From Aulosira sp. FACHB-615 (lineage in GTDB: Bacteria > Cyanobacteriota > Cyanobacteriia > Cyanobacteriales > Nostocaceae), in NCBI RefSeq assembly GCF_014698045.1, contig NZ_JACJSE010000006.1:310001-374000 (forward strand): 64,000 nt of DNA. The letters run 5' to 3'. Position 1 is the stretch's first letter. Each line of letters opens with the position of its first letter. This document shows, in pieces, positions 34,277 through 42,451 of the stretch. The notes under the pieces are model-generated. The model did no database searches and was not told the DNA's origin. It saw only the letters and a program-made list of their open reading frames with translations. Both the position numbers and the translations under genes were made by a program.

Positions 34277-36007
34277 ATGGTTGCACTTACAGAAAATACT
34301 TCAATTCTTGCTAATCCATCACGTTTAACTATCCAAACTATTAAAATAGCCACTCAAACTACTGCAATTCGTTGCCTTGATTGGGATAGAGAACGTTTTG
34401 ATGTTGAATTTGGTTTACGCAACGGAACGACATATAATTCTTTTTTAATTCAAGGTGAAAAAATTGCTTTAGTTGATACTTCTCATCGCAAATTTGAGCA
34501 ACTGTATCTAGAAATATTAACGGGATTAATTGAGCCAACCAAGATAGATTATTTAGTTATTAGTCACACAGAACCCGACCATAGTGGACTAGTCAGAGAT
34601 ATCTTGCAATTAGCACCAGATATTACGGTTGTGGGTGCAAAGGTGGCGATTCAATTTTTAGAAAATATGGTTCACCAGCCATTTAAATCGATTACGGTTA
34701 AAAGTGGCGATCGCTTAGATTTAGGTAATGGTCATGAATTAGAATTTATCTCAGCGCCTAACTTGCATTGGCCGGATACAATCTTTACTTATGACCACAA
34801 AACAGGTATTCTCTTTACCTGTGATGTGTTTGGAATGCACTACTGTGATGACCATACCTTTGATGAAAATTTAGCAATCATTGAAGAAGATTTTCATTAT
34901 TACTATGATTGCTTAATGGGGCCAAATGCTCGCTCAGTTTTGGCAGCATTAAAACGCATTGAAAAATTAGAAATATTTACAATTGCCACTGGTCACGGGC
35001 CATTATTAAAGCATCACATTTCTGAATGGCTAGACCGCTATCAAAATTGGAGCTTAGAACAAACGAAAACTGAGCAATTTGTTGCTTTATGCTACACAGA
35101 AGATTACGGTGATAGCGAAACGATCGCACGTTACATTGCACATGGCATTACCAGAACTGGAGTAGTAGTTGAGTTAATTCCTCTGAATAACACTGAACCG
35201 CAAGAAATTCGGGAATTAGTTTCACAAGCTGCGGGTTTAGTCATTGGAATGCCACCCCAATCTGCTACACTTGCCCAAACAGCATTGAGTACAATATTAG
35301 CTGCGGCTCATCATAAACAAGCAATTGGTTTATTTGAGTCGGGTGGTGGGCAAGATGAACCAGTTTATCCATTGCGGAATAAGTTTCAAGAAATTGGCTT
35401 AACTGAAGCTTTTCCACCAATTTTAATTAAAGAAACTCCCACCAGAGTGACAGAACAATTGTGTGATGAAGCGGGAACAGATATCGGACTTTGGTTAAAC
35501 CGCGATCGCGCCATCAAACAAATCAAATCCATCAACACTGATTTAGAAAAAGCTCTTGGGCGCATTAGCACAGGCTTATATATCATCACCGCAAAGAAAG
35601 CAGAAATTCAAAGCGCCATGTTTGCGTCTTGGGTGACACAAGCCAGCGCCAGTCCGTTTGGTGTAGCTATTGCTGTGGCGAAAGAACGCGCCATTGAATC
35701 ATTAATGCACGTAGGCGATCGCTTTGTGTTAAACGTCCTGGAAGAAGGGAAGTACCAAGGCTATATGAAACACTTCCTCAAGCGTTTCCCTCCTGGTGGC
35801 GATCGCTTTGCTGGCGTGAAAACCTATCCTGCGGCTAATGATTGTCCAATTCTGGCTGACGCTTTAGCTTACATGGAATGTGAAATCACCAGCCGCATGG
35901 ATTGTGGCGATCATTGGGTGATTTACAGCACTGTGAAAACTGGAAGAGTCGCAAACATCAACGGACTCACCGCCGTTCATCACCGCAAAATTGGTAATCA
36001 CTACTAA
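34277..36007 (+). CDS. flv4: Flavodiiron protein Flv4
   Basis: 576 residues in the order typical of cyanobacterial flavodiiron proteins. A metallo-beta-lactamase-like diiron domain (about 30-265) is followed by a flavodoxin FMN domain (about 270-410) and a flavin-reductase domain (about 430-576). The diiron ligands are canonical: HTEPDH (H97, E99, D101, H102), the Asp in FTCDVFG, and the ATGHGP histidine. The pairing with a degenerate partner two genes on, and the PsiE-like gene between, identify it as flv4 of the flv4-sll0218-flv2 operon. That operon passes excess electrons to oxygen and protects photosystem II under low CO2 and high light. GGAGA ribosome-binding site. Confidence 0.92.
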   Translation: MVALTENTSILANPSRLTIQTIKIATQTTAIRCLDWDRERFDVEFGLRNGTTYNSFLIQGEKIALVDTSHRKFEQLYLEILTGLIEPTKIDYLVISHTEPDHSGLVRDILQLAPDITVVGAKVAIQFLENMVHQPFKSITVKSGDRLDLGNGHELEFISAPNLHWPDTIFTYDHKTGILFTCDVFGMHYCDDHTFDENLAIIEEDFHYYYDCLMGPNARSVLAALKRIEKLEIFTIATGHGPLLKHHISEWLDRYQNWSLEQTKTEQFVALCYTEDYGDSETIARYIAHGITRTGVVVELIPLNNTEPQEIRELVSQAAGLVIGMPPQSATLAQTALSTILAAAHHKQAIGLFESGGGQDEPVYPLRNKFQEIGLTEAFPPILIKETPTRVTEQLCDEAGTDIGLWLNRDRAIKQIKSINTDLEKALGRISTGLYIITAKKAEIQSAMFASWVTQASASPFGVAIAVAKERAIESLMHVGDRFVLNVLEEGKYQGYMKHFLKRFPPGGDRFAGVKTYPAANDCPILADALAYMECEITSRMDCGDHWVIYSTVKTGRVANINGLTAVHHRKIGNHY

Positions 36008-36256
36008 ATCAAGTCAAAAGTAAAAAGGTAAAAGGCAAAAGCGAATAGTGCTGAGTCATAATCAAAGACTTAATTTTACCTTTTTACTTAATTAAGCTAA
36101 AACCCAATACAGTTCAGTTAAGGTAACAACTGAGACTGGTGTAGGTTGGGTGGAGGAACGGAACCCAACATTCACGCATACTAAATCAAGTCAAAAGTAA
36201 AAATGTAAAAGTCAAAAGTATAAAGAAAAGATTCTTTTACCTTTTTACTTAATTAA
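36003..36256 (+). repeat. Direct duplication around the flv4 3' end
   Basis: TACTAAATCAAGTCAAAAGTAA occurs at 36003 (including the flv4 stop) and again at 36178. Each copy is followed by a hairpin-like stretch ending in TTACCTTTTTACTTAATTAA (near 36076-36095 and 36237-36256). Between them is repeat debris (CAATACAGTTCAG and GGAACGGAACCCAACATT). Each unit can form an A-rich/T-rich stem and may act as a weak terminator or processing site. Confidence 0.6.
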
Positions 36257-36278
36257 TACCCACTCCACAAAAGAAGTC

Positions 36279-36764
36279 ATGTATAAGCCTGTTGATAATA
36301 ACCCAATTACTACCTACGAACTCAATCGGGGTCGCATTGTTCGCAGTCTAGAACTTATTCAAGATGTAATTGTAATTTCTCTATGTATTGGCTTATTTAG
36401 CTTCATGGTGATTCAGGTAAGAGATATGTTTCTCTCCTTACTTCCCCCTCTGAATTTCCAAGTTGTTACCGCCGATATTTTATTTCTGCTGATTTTGGTT
36501 GAGTTGTTCCGACTGCTGATTATTTACTTACAAGAACAACGCATATCTATTGGAGTAGCAGTAGAAGTTTCGATTGTTTCTGCCTTGCGAGAAGTGATTG
36601 TTAAAGGCGTACTTGAAACTAATTGGACTCAAGTTTTAGCGACTTGTGCATTCTTATTAGTTCTAGGAATATTATTAGTCTTGCGAGTTTGGCTACCCCC
36701 AACCTTTGAAGGCATTGATCCAGAACAACAAGTATCACAACGCTACAAACAAATGCACAAATAA
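36279..36764 (+). CDS. PsiE-family membrane protein (Sll0218-type)
   Basis: 161 residues with four predicted membrane helices (about 29-48, 62-85, 95-112 and 122-140) and a short cytoplasmic tail. The PsiE-like pattern is visible in VELFRLLIIYLQEQRISIGVAVEVSIVSALREVIVKG. In Synechocystis the corresponding Sll0218 lies between flv4 and flv2, sits in the thylakoid membrane and helps stabilise or assemble photosystem II. Same position and direction here. The intergenic distances (271 and 117 bp) are longer than usual because of repeats. Confidence 0.88.
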   Translation: MYKPVDNNPITTYELNRGRIVRSLELIQDVIVISLCIGLFSFMVIQVRDMFLSLLPPLNFQVVTADILFLLILVELFRLLIIYLQEQRISIGVAVEVSIVSALREVIVKGVLETNWTQVLATCAFLLVLGILLVLRVWLPPTFEGIDPEQQVSQRYKQMHK

Positions 36765-36881
36765 AAAGGAAAAAGGCAAGAAAAAGGGTTTGTTGTAAAT
36801 AGTAAATTCATTTACACCATGCTGTACTAAAAACTTTAAAAGACAAATTTTCAGACTCCAGACTTTTTTTAAGAGGTTATT

Positions 36882-38618
36882 ATGTCTACTGCTACTATCA
36901 CACCCAGCCGTCCTAGAGATGTCCAGGTTGCTGAAATTGGACAAAATACAATTATTTTGCGATCGCGCACATGGGACAGACTAAAATTTGAGGTTGAATA
37001 TTCCCGCCAAAAAGGCACTACAGCCAACTCTTATTTAATTCAAGCTGATAAAAAAGCTGTAATTGACCCGCCTGGTGAATCGTTTACCGAAATCTACATT
37101 CACGAGTTAAAACAACATCTAGATTTAGCAACCCTAGATTACATCATTCTCAACCACGTCAACCCCAACCGCCGCGCTACCCTGAAAGTATTGCTATCTC
37201 ATGCACCACAAGCAACAATAATTTGTTCTCGTCCGGCGGTTAATGCTTTAAAATCCACCTTTCCCGAATTAGAGTCACACATTCAAGCAGTACGTTCAGA
37301 AGATACTTTAGATTTGGGACAAGGCCATTTGTTGTCATTCGTGACTGTACCGACTCCCCGTTGGGCAGATGGACTCTGTACTTATGATTCTGCAAGTAAA
37401 ATTCTGTATACAGACAAATTTTTTGGCGCACATATCTGCGAAGACACCTTTTTTGACGAAGACTGGAAAAAATTAGACGCAGAACGCCGTTACTATTTTG
37501 AATGTCTTCATGCACCCCAAGCTAAACAAGTCGAAGTTGCTTTAGATAAATTGGCTACATTAGGTGCAAGATATTATGCACCAGCACATGGCCCGGTTGT
37601 GCGTTACAGTTTGAGTCGCTTTACTTATGATTACCGCCAATGGTGTCAAGGGCAGAAAGCTCAGGAATTTAGCGTCGCCTTATTATATGCTTCCGCCTAT
37701 GGGAATACGGCAATTGTAGCGAATGCGATCGCTCAAGGATTAATTCAAAACGGCATTAATGTAGAATCAATTGACTGCGAACTAGTAGACACAGCCGAAA
37801 TTACTCGCATTATCGAAGCCTGCGACGGCTTTATTATCGGTTCCCCCACTTTAGGCGGTCATGCACCCACCCAAATTCAAACAGCCTTGGGGATAATTTT
37901 ATCAACAGCCACCAAAACAAAATTAGCAGGTGTCTTTGGTTCCTACGGTTGGAGTGGTGAAGCCATTGATTTATTAGAAAGCAAACTCACAGATGCAAAT
38001 TATCGCTTAGGTTTTGAAACCATTAGAGTGCGCTTTAGTCCCACGGCTGAGACTCTGCAACAGTGTAAAGATGCAGGTGCTACTTTTGCTCAAACCTTGA
38101 AAAAAACCAAAAAACTGCGTGTTCCCCGCCAAGCCGTTACAGAAGCACAAGTAGACCGCACAGAACAAGCCGTCGGGAGAATAATTGGGTCTTTGTGCGT
38201 TGTAACAACTCGTGACCAAAACAGTCACAAAGGAATTTTAACTTCTTGGGTATCACAAGCCACCTTTAACCCACCCGGAATTATGATTGCCATTTCTCCA
38301 GAACAAAATGCTGACTTAATGCGTCATCCCGGTGATAAATTTGTGTTAAATATTCTCAAAGAAGGTAGAAATGTGCGCCGCTATTTTTCCCGCCAAAGCA
38401 CTTCCGGCGATAACCCATTTGCGAATCTTTCTACCCAAACTGCTACTAATGGTTGTTTGGTTCTTGATGACGCATTAGCCTATTTAGAATGCACAGTCCA
38501 AAATCAACTCGAATGTGGCGATCGATGGCTGATTTATGCTGTTGTAGATAAAGGTGAAATGTTAACTAATGATGGCATAACCGCGATTGAACATCGCAAG
38601 TCTGGTAGTTTTTATTAA
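36882..38618 (+). CDS. flv2: Flavodiiron protein Flv2
   Basis: 578 residues with the same three-domain order as Flv4. The diiron site is non-canonical: HVNPNR (H92, N94, N96, R97) replaces HxExDH, and DKFFGAH replaces the usual CDVFG. The partner histidine in APAHGP remains. Loss of acidic ligands is normal for the Flv2/Flv1 type, which works as a heterodimer with Flv4/Flv3. The FMN domain (VALLYASAYGNTAIVANAI, PTLGGHAPTQIQTALG) and the flavin-reductase domain are intact. Third gene of the flv4 operon. Confidence 0.92.
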   Translation: MSTATITPSRPRDVQVAEIGQNTIILRSRTWDRLKFEVEYSRQKGTTANSYLIQADKKAVIDPPGESFTEIYIHELKQHLDLATLDYIILNHVNPNRRATLKVLLSHAPQATIICSRPAVNALKSTFPELESHIQAVRSEDTLDLGQGHLLSFVTVPTPRWADGLCTYDSASKILYTDKFFGAHICEDTFFDEDWKKLDAERRYYFECLHAPQAKQVEVALDKLATLGARYYAPAHGPVVRYSLSRFTYDYRQWCQGQKAQEFSVALLYASAYGNTAIVANAIAQGLIQNGINVESIDCELVDTAEITRIIEACDGFIIGSPTLGGHAPTQIQTALGIILSTATKTKLAGVFGSYGWSGEAIDLLESKLTDANYRLGFETIRVRFSPTAETLQQCKDAGATFAQTLKKTKKLRVPRQAVTEAQVDRTEQAVGRIIGSLCVVTTRDQNSHKGILTSWVSQATFNPPGIMIAISPEQNADLMRHPGDKFVLNILKEGRNVRRYFSRQSTSGDNPFANLSTQTATNGCLVLDDALAYLECTVQNQLECGDRWLIYAVVDKGEMLTNDGITAIEHRKSGSFY

Positions 38619-38632
38619 TCAAAACCTAATTA

Positions 38633-38762
38633 TATAGGAATACGGTTTGATTCCTGAATCTAGTTGTGTAAGCAGGGAGTAGGGAATGGGGAGTAGGGAG
38701 TAGGAAAGACGGCTGATTTGGGTGTACTGATTTTTTTCATAAATCAAATATGAGTCCTATAG
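38633..38762. mobile_element. MITE family 1, short form (130 bp)
   Basis: Ends TATAGGAATACGGTTTGATTC and AAATATGAGTCCTATA. The reverse complement of 20684-20812 matches along its whole length. It begins 15 bp after the flv2 stop codon. Confidence 0.8.
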
Positions 38763-38849
38763 CGTTTCTTATTCTAGTGCAGTACAAACAAGAATAATTA
38801 ACCGCAGATAGACGCAGCGAAAAGTTGAGCCAGTGTGTTGGGCGGGTTC

Positions 38850-39071
38850 CCCGACTCCCTCACTGGCGTTGCGTGGGCGGCTCTGCCGACTTGAGCAAAC
38901 TTTTCAAGACAGATGGACGCAGATAAATTTGTACGTCAGCAGACTAGGAAAGGCTATAACTTCGTGTGTAACTTTCTTTTAAACCTAACCCACAACCCCT
39001 TCCCTACGAGGGAAAGGGCGCAAGACTCAAAGCCTCTCCCCGCTTCGGGGAGAGGTTTGGAGAGGGGTTTT
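38850..39071. repeat. Two dispersed palindromic repeats
   Basis: 38850-38905 is the GGCGGGTTCCCCGAC/GCGTGGGCGGC type also seen near 5655-5735. 38981-39071 is the inverted, uninterrupted copy of the 17109-17243 repeat (CCTAACCCACAACCCCTTCC through GAGAGGTTTGGAGAGGGG), with a strong CCTCTCCCCG/CGGGGAGAGG hairpin. Not coding. Confidence 0.7.
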
Positions 39072-39114
39072 TAGTATCTTTCATGACTTTCCAAACATCC
39101 TCTGAGGGTTTTAT

Positions 39115-39525
39115 TTAATTGAGATCATTGCGATTAGGTTTGGGTAATTGCAGTACTTCAGAAAAACGAGAATATTTAACCATATCCGTAGGTGGATAAT
39201 CTGCCGAGACTGCAATTAACCCTACTTTGATATCCTCGAAATAAATCACACCTCCAATCCGCCGTTCAACAAAGAAAGCTCCATGAAATAAATGATGTTC
39301 GGCAATATAAATTAAGAAAAGGTCGGTAATCTTGATTTCTCTGCCAAACATTTGCTGACAAGTTTTGCTAATAACATTATCGAGGTATTGATTATAAGCA
39401 GGCTCACCCAAATCAGTAAATTCTGGATGATCTGCAAAATTATCCATATAAAATACCCAGATATTGGATAAGTCTGCTTCATCAGTCAGTTTTTGTTTGA
39501 GTGTCTGCCATTGATCGTTTTTCAT
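39115..39525 (-). CDS. Hypothetical protein, 136 residues
   Basis: The ATG at 39525 starts MKNDQWQTLKQKLTDEADLS; an ATG 22 codons upstream would add a hydrophobic, unlikely leader. The soluble alpha/beta protein contains IWVFYMDNFADHPEFTDLGEPAYNQYL, LFLIYIAEHHLFHGAFFVERRIGGVIYFEDIKVGLIAVSA and a short basic tail. I recognise no family motif. It is divergent from the WD40 gene (129 bp apart). Sound coding pattern, unknown role. Confidence 0.6.
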   Translation of the reverse strand: MKNDQWQTLKQKLTDEADLSNIWVFYMDNFADHPEFTDLGEPAYNQYLDNVISKTCQQMFGREIKITDLFLIYIAEHHLFHGAFFVERRIGGVIYFEDIKVGLIAVSADYPPTDMVKYSRFSEVLQLPKPNRNDLN

Positions 39526-39654
39526 AGTATAGATATTAAAGACAGTACTTTTAAAAATCAGTGTTACATAAATATGAAATAAGTCATACAAATACAGGTG
39601 TTTTCCTATACTTTAAAGATAGAAGTAATAATCGAATAGGATTACTGTATCACT

Positions 39655-40734
39655 ATGCAACTACCTTTTGTATTTAAAACCTTAACATTACTTGGCTTTT
39701 TCTTATCTATACCCTTGAGTATGGTTACAAGCCTGCAAGTTGTAGCAGATACATCTTCTGTTGCTACAAAGGCTGATAAACCGCAGCGTTTAAAATTAAC
39801 TTTATCAGGACATACTGAACCTGTTCGGGCATTAGCTCTTGCACCCAATGGTCAACTTCTTGCTAGTGGTAGCGATGATAAAACAATCAAGCTTTGGAAT
39901 CCCAAGACAGGTGCATTACTTCGGACTTTAACTGGGCATAAAGAGCAAATTAAATCAATAGTAATTACTCCAGACGCTCAAACTTTGATTAGTACTAGTT
40001 TCGATAACACTATCAAATTTTGGAATACGCAAACAGGCGAGCAAATTCGCACAATTGGCGAAAAAACAGGGGTGAGAGCCATGTTATTGACCCCAGATGG
40101 ACAAACTTTAATTAGTGGTAGTGGTGATACAACCATCAAATTTCGGAATCTCAAAACTCGCAAAATTGATCGTATCTTGAAAGTAGAAGCAACAGCACTT
40201 GCGATTAGTCGTGACGGAAAAACTCTCTATAGTGGTGGTGAAAACGGCGGTAAAATTCGAGTTTGGAATATGCTAACAGGTAAAGAATTACGCAGTTTTA
40301 CCCCACCCCTACCTAAAAAAGAAGAACTGATTACTGGTTCAGAAAAAGCATCATCTCCAATTACTCTTGCTGTTAGCAATGATGGGAAAATGCTGCTGAG
40401 TGGTGGCTATGACGATAGTTTTCAATCTGCTGGGGTTAGGACTACAGATGGCAAAAGTTTCAAAGCTTGGAACTTGAACACAGGAAAGCTAATTCATAAT
40501 TTTTCGTTGGGTTCAAGTATTGATGCCTTAGTTATCAGTCCCGATAGCAAGACATTTGTTAGTGGCGGTTTAGGTAGATCAATTATAGTGCGTGATATCA
40601 TCACTGGAAAATCAGTCTTGGAGTTGATTGGACATGGCGGCGGCATTTATGGACTTGCCTTGAGTAGTGATGGTCAGACTTTATATAGTGGTAGTGGTGA
40701 TAAATCTGTTAAAGTTTGGCAAATCAAACCTTAG
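39655..40734 (+). CDS. Exported WD40-repeat protein
   Basis: 359 residues. A signal peptide (about 1-32: FKTLTLLGFFLSIPLSMVTS up to VVADT) precedes six to seven WD40 repeats forming a beta-propeller. Repeats such as LSGHTEPVRALALAPNGQLL, ASGSDDKTIKLWN and LTGHKEQIKSIVITPDAQTL are close to consensus, the later ones more divergent. The last, SGSGDKSVKVWQIKP, closes the propeller. Probably a periplasmic protein-interaction scaffold; no enzymatic domain is attached. Confidence 0.88.
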   Translation: MQLPFVFKTLTLLGFFLSIPLSMVTSLQVVADTSSVATKADKPQRLKLTLSGHTEPVRALALAPNGQLLASGSDDKTIKLWNPKTGALLRTLTGHKEQIKSIVITPDAQTLISTSFDNTIKFWNTQTGEQIRTIGEKTGVRAMLLTPDGQTLISGSGDTTIKFRNLKTRKIDRILKVEATALAISRDGKTLYSGGENGGKIRVWNMLTGKELRSFTPPLPKKEELITGSEKASSPITLAVSNDGKMLLSGGYDDSFQSAGVRTTDGKSFKAWNLNTGKLIHNFSLGSSIDALVISPDSKTFVSGGLGRSIIVRDIITGKSVLELIGHGGGIYGLALSSDGQTLYSGSGDKSVKVWQIKP

Positions 40735-41099
40735 TTTATCAATTTTGTCTCTTGTAAGGGTGTCAGGGCTTTGCAGTTAGTATCAGCCAAATGGTGTAAG
40801 TGTTCAAAATCCTCACACCCATTCTTAACAGTAGTCAGAAATGTTAGGACAATTTCACAGCTTGAGTGACAGGAATAGTAAGACTTTCCCTCCTGCCTTC
40901 TGCTATATTCCATTCAAATAGTAATAAATCTATATATTTATAGAGTTAGCAATCATCAATTACTAAAATTTATGCTGCTTTTTCCAAAATTCTGTAGCCA
41001 GAATTTTGACTCTGGAATTATAATCAGCCAAAAAAGACTGAAATTATCAAGCTAAAATTGGTATGATGCCAGCGATGGGACTTTAAGGAAAATAATTCA
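40735..41099. other. Intergenic region, no gene seen
   Basis: 365 bp of mostly A+T-rich sequence. A minus-strand frame of 60 codons (40731-40913) overlaps the WD40 stop and has no protein-like pattern. It presumably holds the promoter of the aldolase gene, whose start has an AAGGAAA site at 41087-41093. Confidence 0.5.
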
Positions 41100-41741
41100 G
41101 TGACCTTATTTTTGGACTCAGCGATCGCAGCCGAAGCAGAAGCTGCTAAAAAGTTAGGTTGGGTAAAAGGCATCACTACTAACCCAACATTATTAGCCAA
41201 AAGCCCGTTACCGGTTGAGACGACGTTAAAACAACTGGCACAATTAACTACAGGGCCAGTGTTTTATCAATTGATGGCTGCTGAATTTGAAGAAATGGTA
41301 GCAGAAGGCAGAGCCGCCTTTGAGTTAATTGGACAGCAAACAGTCTTAAAAATTCCCGCTTCCTTAGTTGGTTTTCAGGTGGTGGCTGAACTAGCACCAG
41401 AAATTCCCTGTGCAGTCACAGCTATATACAGTGCAGCCCAAGCCGCAGTCTCTCAAGAAGCTGGGGCAAAATATGCGATCGCCTATGTCAATCGAGCCAC
41501 TAGACTATTAGGTGATGGGGTGGCATTAGTCCGGGAAATGGCAAGTGTTTTAAAGGGAAGCAACACAGAAATTATGGCAGCCAGCATCAAATCTCCCCAA
41601 GAAGCCGTCGCATCCCTACAAGCTGGCGCTCACCATCTCACCTTACCCTTAGCAATGTTGCAGTCGATGACAAATCACGAATTGTCAGTGCAAACCATTG
41701 ATGAATTTGCCGAAAATGGACGCGGGATTTTACAGGCGTAG
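41100..41741 (+). CDS. fsa: Transaldolase-family fructose-6-phosphate aldolase-like enzyme
   Basis: 213 residues, the size of the small FSA/TalC class of class I aldolases. Visible features are the N-terminal Asp (LFLDSA), TTNPT (26-30), the Schiff-base lysine in VLKIP (K84), the TAIYSAAQA strand and the IMAASIKSPQEAVASLQAGAHHLTLPLAML phosphate-binding end. It forms or cleaves fructose 6-phosphate from dihydroxyacetone and glyceraldehyde 3-phosphate, or acts as a transaldolase, in the cytoplasm. GTG start. No operon partner. Confidence 0.88.
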   Translation: MTLFLDSAIAAEAEAAKKLGWVKGITTNPTLLAKSPLPVETTLKQLAQLTTGPVFYQLMAAEFEEMVAEGRAAFELIGQQTVLKIPASLVGFQVVAELAPEIPCAVTAIYSAAQAAVSQEAGAKYAIAYVNRATRLLGDGVALVREMASVLKGSNTEIMAASIKSPQEAVASLQAGAHHLTLPLAMLQSMTNHELSVQTIDEFAENGRGILQA

Positions 41742-41803
41742 GAGTGGTGTTTTAGCAACTTGCTGGAAATGAGGCAAGGGAGAGAAGGCGGATAAGGTAG
41801 TAG

Positions 41804-41995
41804 ACCCGAATTTCTCACTTATGGGTAGCGGGTGTGGAGAGAGAGGGGAGTGTGGGGAGTGTGGGAAGTGTGGGGAGTGTGGGGAGTGTGGGAAGTGTGG
41901 GGAGTGTGGAGGGTCATTTTTTGGATACTTAGCCAGAAATCCCACACAAAATTTCGTTCACCCCCCCTGGATTTCTCTCTTGTGAGAAATCCAGG
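41804..41995. repeat. Dispersed element with TTTCTCAC/GTGAGAAA ends, longer copy
   Basis: Same ends and left arm as 7386-7524 (ACCCGAATTTCTCAC, GGGTAGCGGGTGTGGAGAG; right end GTGAGAAATCCAGG), with more GTGTGGGGA units and a different centre. Not coding. Confidence 0.7.
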
Positions 41996-42025
41996 TAGAG
42001 ATATAGGAGGATGTGGGGGTTTAGG

Positions 42026-42183
42026 CAATACGGTTCGGTTAACAAATGTATCTGTTGAGGTGAGCAGGGGGGCGGAGGAGCTTCAGGTGCAGGGGAGAGC
42101 GTACCTTCGTTCCCCCTTTCACCCCTGCACCTCTGCACCCTTGCTTGCCTACACAAGTAAGTTTCTTATCCGAACCGTATTAA
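42026..42183. mobile_element. MITE family 2 copy with 9-bp target duplication
   Basis: The reverse complement of 8358-8514 (ends CAATACGGTTCGG and CCGAACCGTATT). It is flanked by the direct repeat GGGTTTAGG (42017-42025 and 42184-42192). No coding capacity. The remaining 260 bp to the next gene is A+T-rich and appears to be its promoter region. Confidence 0.85.
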
Positions 42184-42451
42184 GGGTTTAGGTATGAAAC
42201 AACCTCTACACCAATTCTGAGAAACCTGATATTTTCAATATTACTAAATAATGCTTGGTTTATCACTGCTTTAAGGGCATACTACCATAGCTCTGAAAAT
42301 CCCTATAAAATCTATGTAAAGATGCCTGAAAATATACTAATTTTCAGTATTTGTGTTATTTGATATGAACGGCAAGGGAATAATAAATTTTGATGTTTCA
42401 GCTTTATCTATCTAGATAGGCAAACGCTAACTGAAATAAAGGCGTACATAC

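Noticed and set aside
41832..42191. 119-codon frame across the 41.8-42.2 kb repeats
   Set aside because: It spans two unrelated dispersed elements and is not a gene.
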